NCBI RefSeq assembly: GCF_001375495.1
Contig: NZ_LN831058.1
Coordinates: 1,508,768 to 1,572,767 of the forward strand
Source of the DNA: Flaviflexus massiliensis
Lineage (GTDB): Bacteria; Actinomycetota; Actinomycetes; Actinomycetales; Actinomycetaceae
DNA: 64,000 bases
Direction: 5' to 3'
Shown here: one piece after another, positions 36,140 through 45,378 of the stretch
How the letters are laid out: the number at the start of each line of letters is the position of its first letter
Position numbering within the stretch: the first letter of the stretch is position 1
Position numbers and translations under genes: made by a program
The notes under the pieces: model-generated
Told to the model about the DNA's origin: nothing
Seen by the model: only the letters and a program-made list of their open reading frames with translations
The model's database searches: none

Positions 36140-37116
36140 TGGGTAAAGGCTTCCAGGTGGACACGTTCACGCTCTTCCAAAAGGCCACGGCCTTCGTCGA
36201 AAAGGCACCCGAGCCCATCGGTAGGTTCCTGTTTGACGCCATCGGTGTTGGCAGCGCGCTGGCGAACATCAAGGGCGTCAAGCAGCTGAAAAAGAACTAT
36301 CGGCGGATCGACCCGGACCTCACGGGACTGAAGCTGACCGGTGCTGCTGTGACCGGCATGCGTAACTACATGCGCTACTACTATGAAATGTTCCGCACTC
36401 CCGCCTGGTCCGATGAGCAGCTCGCTCAGCGCGTGAGGCTCATCCCGGACGAGTACATGAGAGGAGAGTTCGCGGCAGGTAGAGCCGTCCCTTCGGCACT
36501 GATGCACACCGGGAACTGGGATCTTGCCGGAGCCTGGTCGGAGAAGTACCTGGCGCACGTGGTGACCGTGGCAGAGAACCTCGGCGACCCCCGCATGGCC
36601 CAGGGATTCATTGATTACCGCACCGGGCTTGGCATGTCGATCTACCTGGCAATTCAGGGACAGAACGTGTTCGAGCATCTCATTGACGAAGCCAAAGAAC
36701 CCGTGCTCGTTCCACTGCTTGCGGATCGGGACCTGACCGCCTCCGGCGTGCAAACCACCCTCCTCGGCCACGACCTCATGCTTGCGCCGGGGCCGGCTCT
36801 GCTCGCCCAACGCACCGGCCGCCCCTTCGTGCCGCTCATGATGAGGCACATCAAGCTCAGGGGATCCGAACGCAAGAAGGCCGGATCGAAGTGGGCCATG
36901 ATCATTGACGTGTTCCCACCAATTGCTGCCGAGGTGGGGCCTGATGCTCCGCGAGAAAAGCGAGAAGCCGACGTTGCCCGCATGTGCCAGGAGTGGATGG
37001 ATGCTGTTGGTCCCTGGCTGCGGAAGCACTACGTGCACTGGCACATGTTGCAAAAGGTGTATGTTGACGACCTGGACATGGCACGATTGAAAGCACGACG
37101 AGCGGAGACAGAGTGA
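36139..37116 (+). CDS. patA: PIM acyltransferase, PatA-type
   Basis: A 325-residue LPLAT-family acyltransferase. The catalytic His/Asp pair is in LMHTGNWDLAG, and VPLLADRDLTASGV and RTGRPFVPLMMRHIK match the lauroyl/PatA pattern. Mycobacterial PatA adds an acyl chain to the mannose of PIM1/PIM2. GTG 36139 overlaps the pgsA stop by one base, and its own stop overlaps pimA. The enzyme would act on the inner membrane face. Assignment rests on the pgsA–patA–pimA order plus the catalytic motif. Confidence 0.9.
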   Translation: MGKGFQVDTFTLFQKATAFVEKAPEPIGRFLFDAIGVGSALANIKGVKQLKKNYRRIDPDLTGLKLTGAAVTGMRNYMRYYYEMFRTPAWSDEQLAQRVRLIPDEYMRGEFAAGRAVPSALMHTGNWDLAGAWSEKYLAHVVTVAENLGDPRMAQGFIDYRTGLGMSIYLAIQGQNVFEHLIDEAKEPVLVPLLADRDLTASGVQTTLLGHDLMLAPGPALLAQRTGRPFVPLMMRHIKLRGSERKKAGSKWAMIIDVFPPIAAEVGPDAPREKREADVARMCQEWMDAVGPWLRKHYVHWHMLQKVYVDDLDMARLKARRAETE

Positions 37117-38249
37117 AAATTGGTATCGCCTGCCCCTATTCTTGGGATGTTCCCGGGGGAGTGCAGTTCCATATTCGAGACCTGGCCGAAGAACTCATCG
37201 GCCGCGCGCACTCCGTGTCTGTGATCGCTCCCGCTTCCGAGGGAACCGAAGTTCCCGACTTTGTTGAAGCAACCGGCGCAGCCATTCCCATTCCCTACAA
37301 CGGTTCCGTCGCGCGCCTCGCCTTCGGGCCCCGCGTTAACTGGCAGGTACGCAAGTGGCTACAGAACGGCGACTTTGACGTCCTGCACGTCCACGAGCCG
37401 TTCACTCCGTCGCTCGCCATGCTGGCCCTCATGAATGCCGAGATCCCGGTCGTCGCCACCTTCCACACGGCAATGGACCGCTCCAAATTCCTCTCCATCG
37501 CCTCCCCTCTTCTCGTCCCTGTTCTGGAAAAGACTCGGGCACGGATTGCCGTGTCCGAAGAGGCACGCCGCACCGCCGTGGAGCACCTGGGAGGAGATGC
37601 CTACGTCATTCCCAACGGTGTGAGTGTCGACAGCTTCACCGTCTCGGGCCCGGACCCGCGCTTCGCCGGAACGCCGGAGCACCCAACCATTGGGTTCCTG
37701 GGTAGGATCGACGAACCCCGCAAGGGACTTCCCATCCTCGCAGCAGCCGTCCGCCAAGTCCGTGCCGCCTATCCGGGAGCAAAGTTCTTTGTCGCCGGCA
37801 GGGGTGACAACGATCGGGCTCTCGAGATCCTGGGTGAGGATGCGCAGGCCGTGACATTCCTCGGGAGCGTCTCGGAAGAAGACAAGGCAGCCCTGCTGTC
37901 ATCGGTCGACATTTACGTGGCACCCCAGACCGGAGGTGAGTCCTTCGGTATTGTCCTCATCGAGGCGATGAGTGCGGGATCCTTCGTTGTCTCCTCTGAT
38001 ATCCCGGCCTTCCAGGCGGTGCTCGATCACGGCACTTACGGAGATCACTTCCGCAGTGAAGACAGCGATGATCTTGCTCGTGTCATCATCAACGCGCTCG
38101 GCGAACCAGAACGCAGGGCCCAAACCATCGCCGCGGCGAAGGAACGGGCATGGCGGTACGACTGGTCAACAGTTGCCTCCCAGATCCTGTCCGTCTATTC
38201 CATCGCAGTTCGAACAGCGGGCCGTAATGTGGAGGGGTGGGGTAAATGA
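37113..38249 (+). CDS. pimA: PimA, phosphatidylinositol mannosyltransferase
   Basis: A 378-residue GT4 glycosyltransferase that moves mannose from GDP-mannose to phosphatidylinositol, the first PIM step. Seen: IACPYSWDVPGGVQFHIRDL at the start, LHVHEPFTPSLAML, VIPNGVSVDSF, GFLGRIDEPRKGLP and GGESFGIVLIEAMSAG (the GT4 nucleotide-sugar EX7E-like region). GTG 37113 overlaps patA by 4 nt. Presence of the full pgsA–patA–pimA set means this organism probably makes PIM-type glycolipids. Confidence 0.94.
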   Translation: MKIGIACPYSWDVPGGVQFHIRDLAEELIGRAHSVSVIAPASEGTEVPDFVEATGAAIPIPYNGSVARLAFGPRVNWQVRKWLQNGDFDVLHVHEPFTPSLAMLALMNAEIPVVATFHTAMDRSKFLSIASPLLVPVLEKTRARIAVSEEARRTAVEHLGGDAYVIPNGVSVDSFTVSGPDPRFAGTPEHPTIGFLGRIDEPRKGLPILAAAVRQVRAAYPGAKFFVAGRGDNDRALEILGEDAQAVTFLGSVSEEDKAALLSSVDIYVAPQTGGESFGIVLIEAMSAGSFVVSSDIPAFQAVLDHGTYGDHFRSEDSDDLARVIINALGEPERRAQTIAAAKERAWRYDWSTVASQILSVYSIAVRTAGRNVEGWGK

Positions 38250-38824
38250 ACTGGGGAATCTTCACCTTCGTTGTTGTTGGGATCATCATTGTCATCCTCG
38301 CCCTCATCTGGATCCTCAACGCACGTAGGCTCGACCGGCTGCACCGCACCGTCATCCAATCCCGGCTCACCCTCAACGAGGCACTAGCACATCGTGCGAC
38401 GATAGCCTCGGACTTCGCGGCGAGTGAGGCATTGGACGTGGCGGGAGCGATCCTGCTCGCCGAGGCCTCCCAGGTAGCGCTCGGTCAAACCCACACCCCG
38501 CTGTCAGAAGACGGCCTCGAGGATGGGCCTGGTCACAGGCGACAGTCCCGCCACTATGCCGACGACCGGAGCGTCGTCGAATCGAATCTGTCCCGCACCC
38601 TCCGCCTCGTACTCGATGGGCTGGAGCTTTCGGAACTGGATGAGTGGCAGCGCGGTCGGTATGACCTTCTCCAGGAAGCGCGCGATGATGTGAAGCTCGC
38701 GCGTCGCTTCCACAACGCATTCGTTGACCAGGCACGCAGGCTCCGCTCGAACTGGTTCGTGCGTGCGCTACGCATGGCAGGTGGCGCCCCTATGCCGCAA
38801 CCGGTCGATATGGACGACGAATAA
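38246..38824 (+). CDS. Membrane-anchored hypothetical protein
   Basis: A 192-residue protein overlapping pimA by 4 nt. One N-terminal membrane helix (about 5–24, IFTFVVVGIIIVILALIWIL) is followed by a mostly helical soluble domain: LDRLHRTVIQSRLTLNEALAHRA and LSRTLRLVLDGLELSELDEW. The arrangement recalls LemA-type anchors and the membrane segment of proteins placed after pimA in other Actinobacteria, but I cannot assign a function. It is the last gene of the PIM group before a terminator. Confidence 0.7.
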   Translation: MNWGIFTFVVVGIIIVILALIWILNARRLDRLHRTVIQSRLTLNEALAHRATIASDFAASEALDVAGAILLAEASQVALGQTHTPLSEDGLEDGPGHRRQSRHYADDRSVVESNLSRTLRLVLDGLELSELDEWQRGRYDLLQEARDDVKLARRFHNAFVDQARRLRSNWFVRALRMAGGAPMPQPVDMDDE

Positions 38825-38857
38825 CCAAGCCTCTTAAGTCAGCAGAAATCTGTTACG

Positions 38858-38883
38858 TGCACCCACCCGCAAGGGTGGGTGCA
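38858..38883 (+). terminator. Terminator of the thrS–pimA operon
   Basis: TGCACCCACCC / GGGTGGGTGCA, 11 bp perfect, with a GCAA tetraloop and GTCGTTT after it. The rest of the 308-bp gap to the next gene shows nothing definite. Confidence 0.8.
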
Positions 38884-39132
38884 GTCGTTTCCAGAGTCTA
38901 GCTGTGCTGCAGGGCCCTGGCCGCCGCTGTTCTGCTAGAGCTTGGCTCTCGTTGTCCTCCTGGAAACTGGATATGGTTGTCTCGCTGGGGAGCGGACGTC
39001 GTTCTCCTGTTTAAGACCGTCCGTGTCATTGGAAAGCAACCCCTGCTCTCGGCGGGTGTGACTTTGGGGCTGGGGAGCTGGTACCGCACGTCTCGGCCGG
39101 GAAGAGGTTCATTGTTCGCTAGTGTGGAAGTC

Positions 39133-40413
39133 ATGTCCTACCCCACTTCGCAGGGCCAATACGGTGCAGGCTACGCGCCGGGTCACGTGCAACCCGCAGA
39201 TAATCAGCCGGCGAACTATACGCGCGCACAGGAACGCCCCTGGGTCCCACAACAGAACCCGACACGGGTCGGGCACCACATGCCGTGGAGGATGCCGAAA
39301 CGTCACTCGGTTGGCTTCTATGTCATGGTGATCGCCCTTGCCGTCCTGGGTGTCATCGGCTTCCTCATCATCCTGCCGATGCTGACCGAGAGCGCCGGGG
39401 TCCGGGGCGCAGTATCGGCCGGCGTGGTCGCACTGATTCCAGTCATAATTGTCTCTGCCTTGGTCTGGTGGATTGACTCGTGGGAACCGGAACCCAAGTG
39501 GCTCATGATCGCCATGTTCCTGTGGGGCGGTGGGGTTGCTGTCGCAATCTCGGCATGGCTCAACACGGCGTGGTCTCAGAAGGTGTACCTCGAAACCGGA
39601 AACATGAACAAGGGCGAAATCTGGGGAGCCATTGCGTCAGCCCCGATCGTCGAGGAGTTCGCCAAGGGACTCGGAGTTGTCCTGCTGTTCGTGTTCTTTA
39701 AACGCTACTTCAATGGCCCGATCGACGGCATCTGCTACGGCGCCATGTCCGGCCTTGGCTTCGCATTCGTGGAAAACATCCTGTACTTCACCCGGTTCTA
39801 CGACGATCTGCAAGAGATCGCACTCCTGCGGTTCTCCTCCCCGCTTCTGCACCCGCTGTGCACGGCCACGGTCGGCCTCTTCCTCGGTTTCGCTGTCTAT
39901 GCTCGGTCGCGGTGGATGGCAATCCCGCTTCTTGTGCCGGGCTTCTTTATCGCCAGCTCCATCCACTTCATGCACAACGGGTGGGCGGTTATTACCGATG
40001 TCGGGATCCTCCTCAACGGCGAAGGTTCCCTCGGCTTCCTGTTCTGGGTGATCCAAATCCCGAGCTACATTGCGGCACTCATCCTTGTTCTCTGGTTCCG
40101 TAAGGATGAAGAGAACATCATTCGGGAGCGTCTCTTCGAATATCAACGGGCAGGTTGGTTCGCTCCTCACGAGGTTGCGATGCTGACGAGCCTGGACGGG
40201 AGACGGCAGGCACGAAGCTGGGCCGGGTCGCGGGGGCCGGATGCGAAGAGGGCGATGAAGCAGTTCCAGGAGGAATCTGCTCACCTTGCGCTCAACAGGC
40301 AGCGGGCTGCGCTGCAGCTCTTGCCCGTCCACAAGGCGCAGCGGGAAGAGGCACGGACCCTCGCCTCCATCACCGCCGCCCGTCAGGTTTTCATGGCTGG
40401 AGTCCGCCGGTGA
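39133..40413 (+). CDS. PrsW-family intramembrane protease
   Basis: A 426-residue protein: about 55 hydrophilic residues, then eight or so membrane helices and a ~90-residue charged cytoplasmic tail. The PrsW catalytic pattern is visible: APIVEEFAKGLG (Glu-Glu-x3-Lys), GLGFAFVENILYFTR (Glu), and HPLCT plus SSIHFMHNG (His). In Bacillus, PrsW cleaves the anti-sigma factor RsiW. No sigma/anti-sigma pair is nearby, so the substrate is unknown. ATG 39133 has GGAAG before it; an upstream frame from 38977 lacks a ribosome site. It overlaps the Nudix gene by 4 nt. Confidence 0.86.
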   Translation: MSYPTSQGQYGAGYAPGHVQPADNQPANYTRAQERPWVPQQNPTRVGHHMPWRMPKRHSVGFYVMVIALAVLGVIGFLIILPMLTESAGVRGAVSAGVVALIPVIIVSALVWWIDSWEPEPKWLMIAMFLWGGGVAVAISAWLNTAWSQKVYLETGNMNKGEIWGAIASAPIVEEFAKGLGVVLLFVFFKRYFNGPIDGICYGAMSGLGFAFVENILYFTRFYDDLQEIALLRFSSPLLHPLCTATVGLFLGFAVYARSRWMAIPLLVPGFFIASSIHFMHNGWAVITDVGILLNGEGSLGFLFWVIQIPSYIAALILVLWFRKDEENIIRERLFEYQRAGWFAPHEVAMLTSLDGRRQARSWAGSRGPDAKRAMKQFQEESAHLALNRQRAALQLLPVHKAQREEARTLASITAARQVFMAGVRR

Positions 40414-41090
40414 CCACTCCCAAACACGAAAAGGGTGACAGCCAAAAACCCAACTCGAAGAAGATGGGTGAAACAGTTGAGCACCAGAGCGAAACAGCTG
40501 AGCCCCAGAGCGAATCCGTTGAACAGGGAGCAGAGGGACGGTATGCCGATTCGGAAAGCGAATGGGTGCCGGGAGCCGATGGGATCGTCGAACGGACGGC
40601 TTCACGGGTGGTGCTTATCGATCCCGAGGGCAAACTCTTCCTCATTCGTGGTCACGACATTGAGGACCCGGAACACGGCTGGTGGTTCACCGTAGGGGGT
40701 GGAATTGGTGCGGAAGAAGACCCGAGTGACGGGGCGGTGCGAGAACTCTTTGAAGAGACCGGACTCGACGTCGAACCATCACGCCTTGTTGGTCCGGTCC
40801 TGGAGCGCACCGCACTCTTCCACTTCACCTACCGCACAAGGCGCCAATACGAGAAGTTCTTCCTCCTCTACGTCAGTGGTGACGAGGCGGAAGCAGTCAG
40901 TTCCTGGAATCAGGACAACCTGACAGACCTCGAACGAGACGTGCTTGATGAGGTGGCATGGTGGGATCCTGCCGACATCATCCAAGCCGATCGCGAGGGC
41001 ACCAAGATCTACCCCCTCGGTATCGGACAGATGGCATCTTCCTGGTATCCGGAATGGGATGGCAAGGTGCTGACCGTCAGCGAAAGCTAG
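40410..41090 (+). CDS. Nudix hydrolase
   Basis: A 226-residue protein. The first ~55 residues are low-complexity and acidic, with repeated EHQSETAEPQSES-like blocks. The Nudix domain follows, with a good box, DGAVRELFEETGLD, downstream of WWFTVGGGIGAEED. Nudix enzymes split nucleoside-diphosphate derivatives; the substrate is not evident. GTG 40410 overlaps the PrsW stop (GTGA), so the two are translationally coupled, an odd pairing that may mean a shared stress role. Confidence 0.86.
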   Translation: MTTPKHEKGDSQKPNSKKMGETVEHQSETAEPQSESVEQGAEGRYADSESEWVPGADGIVERTASRVVLIDPEGKLFLIRGHDIEDPEHGWWFTVGGGIGAEEDPSDGAVRELFEETGLDVEPSRLVGPVLERTALFHFTYRTRRQYEKFFLLYVSGDEAEAVSSWNQDNLTDLERDVLDEVAWWDPADIIQADREGTKIYPLGIGQMASSWYPEWDGKVLTVSES

Positions 41091-41107
41091 GGACCTAGCA
41101 AAAGGGC

Positions 41108-41113
41108 TACAAT
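41108..41113 (+). promoter_or_regulatory. Candidate −10 element of yebC
   Basis: TACAAT, 38 bp before the GTG start, with GAGGAG at about 41137–41142 as ribosome site. It suggests a promoter opening the yebC–ruv segment. Confidence 0.45.
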
Positions 41114-41151
41114 AGTTCAGAAAGATTATCGGTAGCGAGGAGAACAACCCC

Positions 41152-41913
41152 GTGGCGGGACATTCAAAGTGGGCAACCACCAAGCATAAGAAGGCCGCGC
41201 TTGACGCCAAGCGCGGGAAGCTTTTTGCGCGCCTCATCAAGAACATTGAGGTGGCTGGACGTACGGGCGGCCCCGACCCTGCCGGTAATCCGACACTCTA
41301 CGATGCGATCCAGAAGGCAAAGAAGAACTCCGTTCCATCGGACAACATCGATCGCGCACTCAAGCGCGCCTCTGGTGAGTGTTCTGACGGCGTCCAATAC
41401 GAGTCGATCATGTACGAAGGCTATGCCCCGGGAGGGGTCGCGGTCCTCATCGAGTGTCTGACCGATAACCGTAACCGGGCAGCATCCGAAGTGCGCGTGG
41501 CACTGAGCCGCAATGACTCGACCCTGGCCGACCCGGGCTCGGTCTCCTACATGTTTGCTCGCAAGGGTGTTGTCGAGGTCGCGAAGGCCGATGGCGTATC
41601 CGAGGATGAGATTCTCATGGCGGTGCTTGATGCGGGGGCTGAAGAAGTCAACGACGAGGGCGAAAGCTACGAGATCCTGTCCGAACCCAACGATGTTGTC
41701 GCTGTGCGTACCGCACTGCAGGATGCGGGCTTCGACTACAACTCGGCCGAAGTCCAGTTCGTCCCATCCATGAAGGTTGAAGTGGACAAGACCGGAGCCG
41801 AGAAGGTTCTCAAGGTCATTGACGCACTTGAAGATCTTGACGATGTGCAAAACGTTTTCTCTAACCTCGACATTCCAGACGTAGTTCTCGAAGAGATGAA
41901 CGCCGAAGAGTGA
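41152..41913 (+). CDS. yebC: YebC/PmpR-family regulator
   Basis: A 253-residue protein of the YebC family ([32 protein letters not shown] at the start is nearly invariant, here abbreviated to its first part [13 protein letters not shown]). Family members are DNA-binding or translation-assisting proteins that help ribosomes past proline-rich stretches. It starts GTG 41152, and overlaps the next gene by 4 nt. Location before ruvC matches other Actinobacteria (Rv2603c–Rv2594c region). Confidence 0.95.
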   Translation: MAGHSKWATTKHKKAALDAKRGKLFARLIKNIEVAGRTGGPDPAGNPTLYDAIQKAKKNSVPSDNIDRALKRASGECSDGVQYESIMYEGYAPGGVAVLIECLTDNRNRAASEVRVALSRNDSTLADPGSVSYMFARKGVVEVAKADGVSEDEILMAVLDAGAEEVNDEGESYEILSEPNDVVAVRTALQDAGFDYNSAEVQFVPSMKVEVDKTGAEKVLKVIDALEDLDDVQNVFSNLDIPDVVLEEMNAEE

Positions 41914-42671
41914 CTGGACTCGCCACGCTACTCATGGCAGTGGCGGTGGTTTTCGGAGGCGTACTCCAACGAATATCGGGAATGGGGATGGGACTTGTCC
42001 TGTCCCCATTTCTCGCTCTCCTGCTCGGCGCCAATGTTGGCGTCACCGTCACCAATGTCGCAACGGTCCTGAGCTCGTTCCTAATTGGATTTGTTCTGAG
42101 GTCGGGGGTGGACCGGCGCAGGTTTGCGATCATCGCGCCCGCCGGACTCCTCGGCACAGTCCCCGGCGCCTACCTCGTCAAACATCTGGATGGGAACTGG
42201 CTGTCCGTCATCGTCGGCACCGCCGTCCTCATCGCACTGACCGTCACCCTCACATCGGGACGAGTTCGCACCCTCCCGCATCTCACAGGCCCCTGGTGGC
42301 TTGGTCCCTTCGCGGCCCTCGGGGCTTTCCTCAACGTTGTGGCAGGAGTCGCGGCACCCGCGCTGGTCATCTACTCCTTGCTGAGCAGATGGGAACAGCG
42401 AAGCTTCGCGGCAACCCTGCAGCCCACCTTCCTGTGGTTTGGGCTCACCTCCGTCATCACCAAGATTGCCATCGGTGCGACACACTTCAACGCCCTCCCA
42501 CCAGCTTGGGTCCTGCTCGTCATCACCGCAGCCATTGTGCTTGCGATCGCCCTGGGCGGAAGGCTCTCACTCCGCGTGAGTCCACAGCAGGCACGAAGAA
42601 TCGGTATTGCCGTGGCCGGGCTCGGGGCCGTGTCGGCAATCATCCGGGGCCTTGTCGGTGCGCTAAGTTAG
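41910..42671 (+). CDS. TauE/SafE-family membrane permease
   Basis: A 253-residue hydrophobic protein with about eight helices and two similar halves. [20 protein letters not shown] in the first half and [20 protein letters not shown] in the second resemble the TauE/SafE (DUF81) sulfite/anion exporter family. GTG 41910 overlaps yebC. Substrate is unknown. Its insertion between yebC and ruvC is unusual, since those genes are usually separated by others. Confidence 0.82.
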   Translation: MTGLATLLMAVAVVFGGVLQRISGMGMGLVLSPFLALLLGANVGVTVTNVATVLSSFLIGFVLRSGVDRRRFAIIAPAGLLGTVPGAYLVKHLDGNWLSVIVGTAVLIALTVTLTSGRVRTLPHLTGPWWLGPFAALGAFLNVVAGVAAPALVIYSLLSRWEQRSFAATLQPTFLWFGLTSVITKIAIGATHFNALPPAWVLLVITAAIVLAIALGGRLSLRVSPQQARRIGIAVAGLGAVSAIIRGLVGALS

Positions 42672-42685
42672 GTGCGGAGGAACGC

Positions 42686-43336
42686 ATGAAAATCTTAGGA
42701 GTCGACCCCGGCCTCACCCGGTGCGGTATCGGAGTGATCGAAGCCGGTGCGGCACGCCACGTGGATTACGTGGATGTAGCCGTCGTGCGTTCGACCGCCG
42801 ACATGGCTCCCCATCGCCGCCTGGAGATCATTGCCGACGGGATTGACGAGATGATGGGCAAGCATTCCCCGGATGTTGTGGCCGTAGAACGCATGTTCGC
42901 GGAGGACAATGTTCGATCCATCATCAGTACGGCCCAGGTTGCGGGGGTGGCGATGCTGGCAGCCTCGCGTGCGCACCTGCCGCTCGCTCTCTATTCGCCC
43001 TCCGCGGTGAAGGCGGCCGTGACGGGGGACGGGCGGGCAGAGAAGCGCGCAGTCCAACTCATGGTCCAGCGGATCCTCCGCCTCAAAGAATTGCCGAAGC
43101 CCCCGGACGCTGCGGATGCTCTTGCGCTGGCGATCACCCATGCGTGGCGCGGTGAAACCATCGACAGGCAGGGAACCGCCCAGTCTGCGCAGCACGGTGG
43201 TTCGGCCATGCCGAGCGAAGGTGCGGGGATGACGGCGGCTCAGAAGGCCTGGGCTCAGGCTGAGCGCACAAGTCGCATGTCCGGCATTGTGGCACAGCAG
43301 ATGAGTGCGAATGCGCGCTCCACGCGCAAGCGCTGA
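42686..43336 (+). CDS. ruvC: RuvC, Holliday-junction endonuclease
   Basis: A 216-residue resolvase. Acidic catalytic residues lie in ILGVDPGLTRCG (Asp), VAVERMFAEDN (Glu) and PKPPDAADALALAITHAW (Asp). The family is usually 160–190 residues; this one has a ~40-residue extra tail rich in Ala/Ser/Gln. ATG 42686 follows GGAGGAACGC. RuvC cuts four-way junctions presented by RuvAB. Confidence 0.95.
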   Translation: MKILGVDPGLTRCGIGVIEAGAARHVDYVDVAVVRSTADMAPHRRLEIIADGIDEMMGKHSPDVVAVERMFAEDNVRSIISTAQVAGVAMLAASRAHLPLALYSPSAVKAAVTGDGRAEKRAVQLMVQRILRLKELPKPPDAADALALAITHAWRGETIDRQGTAQSAQHGGSAMPSEGAGMTAAQKAWAQAERTSRMSGIVAQQMSANARSTRKR

Positions 43337-43372
43337 TACGATGGAACAAATGTTCGGTTCCAGGGAGGTTCT

Positions 43373-43957
43373 ATGATCTCGCTCCTGAGGGGCACTGTTG
43401 TTGCCCTGTCAGCCTCGTCCGCGACGATTGAGGTTGGGGGTATTGGGTTCAAGGTGCTGGCAACGGCCACGACACTATCGGAGCTTCGAGTCGGTCAGGA
43501 GGACCTACTCCACACCTCCCTCATCGTTCGTGAAGACTCGCTGACCCTCTACGGGTTTGCTGACGAAGACGAGCGGGATACCTTTGACATTCTTATTTCG
43601 CTCACCGGTGTCGGCCCCAAGATCGGCCTTGCCGTTCTATCGGTGCATACCCCGGATATTCTGCGGTCCATCGTGGAACGAGAGGATATTCCCGGACTCG
43701 TTCAGGTCCCGGGGATCGGCCGCAAGGGCGCACAGCGCATTCTGCTTGAACTGGGCACCAAACTTGGGCCGGCACGCTCGCAGGTGGAGGTTGCGACCCC
43801 GGCCTCCGTTGCCGGTGACGTGGTTGCCGCTCTCGTGGGGCTGGGCTGGTCGGAGGATGCGGCCGGGAAGGCCGTTCTTGCCGTGGAGGAAGAGCACGGG
43901 TCGATGCCCGTCTCGAACATGCTCCGCCTCGCCCTCCAGAAGCTCGGCGGTAAGTGA
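43373..43957 (+). CDS. ruvA: RuvA, Holliday-junction recognition subunit
   Basis: A 194-residue protein: N-terminal OB fold ([21 protein letters not shown]), middle HhH motifs ([17 protein letters not shown] and [19 protein letters not shown]), and a small C-terminal RuvB-contact domain ([16 protein letters not shown]). It recognises four-way junctions as a tetramer. ATG 43373 follows GGGAGG; its stop overlaps the ruvB ATG (TGATG). Confidence 0.95.
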   Translation: MISLLRGTVVALSASSATIEVGGIGFKVLATATTLSELRVGQEDLLHTSLIVREDSLTLYGFADEDERDTFDILISLTGVGPKIGLAVLSVHTPDILRSIVEREDIPGLVQVPGIGRKGAQRILLELGTKLGPARSQVEVATPASVAGDVVAALVGLGWSEDAAGKAVLAVEEEHGSMPVSNMLRLALQKLGGK

Positions 43958-44976
43958 TGGACGACTTTTCGGTCATGGACTCGAACGCCCCGGCCTCCGA
44001 ACGAGCCGCGGAGGCCGCGCTCCGTCCGAAAATGCTGGACGAGTTCGTCGGTCAGGAAGTGGTTCGCAACCAGCTTTCCCTCGTCCTGCAGGCAGCGATT
44101 GCTCGGGGAACCACCCCCGACCACGTTCTCCTATCGGGACCTCCGGGCTTGGGTAAGACGACGCTCGCGATGATCATTGCTGCCGAGGTTCAAGGAGCAC
44201 TCCGGCTCACGTCGGGTCCCGCGATCCAGCACGCCGGTGACCTTGCGGCCGTGCTGTCTTCGCTGCAGGAAGGTGACGTTCTCTTCATCGACGAGATTCA
44301 CCGCCTGGCTCGGCCCGCCGAGGAAATGCTTTATTTGGCAATGGAAGACTTCCGCGTCGATGTCATGGTGGGGAAGGGGCCGGGAGCCACCTCGATCCCG
44401 CTTCCACTTCCGCCCTTTACCGTGGTGGCGGCAACGACGCGTGCGGGCCTGCTGCCTGCCCCGCTTCGTGACCGTTTTGGATTCACTGGTCACCTCGAGT
44501 TCTATTCCGCGGCCGAGCTTGCCCAGGTTGTGACGCGTTCGGCGGGCCTGCTCGAAGCCGAACTGACGAAGGACGCGGCCATGGAGCTGGCGAGTAGATC
44601 TCGGGGCACCCCGCGCATCGCCAACCGCCTGCTCCGCCGAGTGCAGGACTGGGCGCAGATTCGCGGCACCGGCATCCTCGACCTCGAAGCCGCTCGGGCC
44701 GCACTTTCCGTGTTCGAGGTTGACGAGCTCGGTCTGGACCGGTTGGATCGGTCGGTTCTGGAATTGGTCTGTACGCGTTTTGGTGGGGGCCCTGTGGGAT
44801 TAACCACCCTCGCCGTGTCCGTGGGGGAGGAACCGGAGACCATCGAATCGGTTGCGGAACCTTTCCTTGTCCGCGAAGGACTACTGGTTCGCACGCCCCG
44901 GGGGAGGATGGCCACGCGGGCCGCCTACGAGCATCTTGGCCTGCACGTTCCCGATGGGACCCTCTTCGACAGCTAG
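43957..44976 (+). CDS. ruvB: RuvB, branch-migration helicase
   Basis: A 339-residue AAA+ motor. Walker A is GPPGLGKTT, Walker [11 protein letters not shown], sensor 1 [10 protein letters not shown], Arg finger APLRDRFGF, and the winged-helix end is [18 protein letters not shown] start at ATG 43957, which shares its A with the ruvA TGA; a GTG one codon earlier is possible. Complete and of normal length. Confidence 0.96.
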   Translation: MDDFSVMDSNAPASERAAEAALRPKMLDEFVGQEVVRNQLSLVLQAAIARGTTPDHVLLSGPPGLGKTTLAMIIAAEVQGALRLTSGPAIQHAGDLAAVLSSLQEGDVLFIDEIHRLARPAEEMLYLAMEDFRVDVMVGKGPGATSIPLPLPPFTVVAATTRAGLLPAPLRDRFGFTGHLEFYSAAELAQVVTRSAGLLEAELTKDAAMELASRSRGTPRIANRLLRRVQDWAQIRGTGILDLEAARAALSVFEVDELGLDRLDRSVLELVCTRFGGGPVGLTTLAVSVGEEPETIESVAEPFLVREGLLVRTPRGRMATRAAYEHLGLHVPDGTLFDS

Positions 44977-45027
44977 GTATTCTGCCGTATACTCGTCTCT
45001 GATTGACCTTCGGAAAAGAGAGTTCCC

Positions 45028-45378
45028 GTGGAATTTATTATTCTTCTCGTCATCTTTGGCGGTTTTATGTTGCTCATGTCTAGAGCTAATAAGAAGATGG
45101 CTTCGACCGCCGCTACCCAGCGTGAAAACGCCCTTGTTGTTGGCAACACTGTTGTGACCTCCACGGGCATGATCGGTGTCATCGTCGATATTGACGGTGG
45201 GGTGGTGACCCTCGAGTCTGCTTCAGGTGACGAAACCCAGTGGCTGTCGACCGCGATCAGCTCCGTCATCGAGCCCCCGTACGAGCACACCTACGAATCC
45301 GATGAGGATGAGGACGAGCTCGAATCCTACGACGGCATCACCCCGCGTGATGACCATGATGGGCTTGCGGGCCGGTAG
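45028..45378 (+). CDS. yajC: YajC, Sec translocase auxiliary subunit
   Basis: A 116-residue protein with one N-terminal membrane helix and a short beta-rich domain (NALVVGNTVVTSTGMIGVIVDIDG). YajC associates with SecDF at the membrane. GTG 45028; the stop codon is directly followed by the secD GTG. The acidic C-terminal tail is longer than in Escherichia coli. Confidence 0.92.
   Translation: MEFIILLVIFGGFMLLMSRANKKMASTAATQRENALVVGNTVVTSTGMIGVIVDIDGGVVTLESASGDETQWLSTAISSVIEPPYEHTYESDEDEDELESYDGITPRDDHDGLAGR

Noticed and set aside
36136-37053. Long minus-strand frame opposite patA
   Set aside because: Shadow of the PatA-like gene; composition-driven, no recognisable motif.
42296-42685. N-terminal extension of RuvC
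   Set aside because: Upstream part is a shadow of the TauE/SafE gene; GGAGGAACGC and the conserved MKILGVDPG mark ATG 42686.
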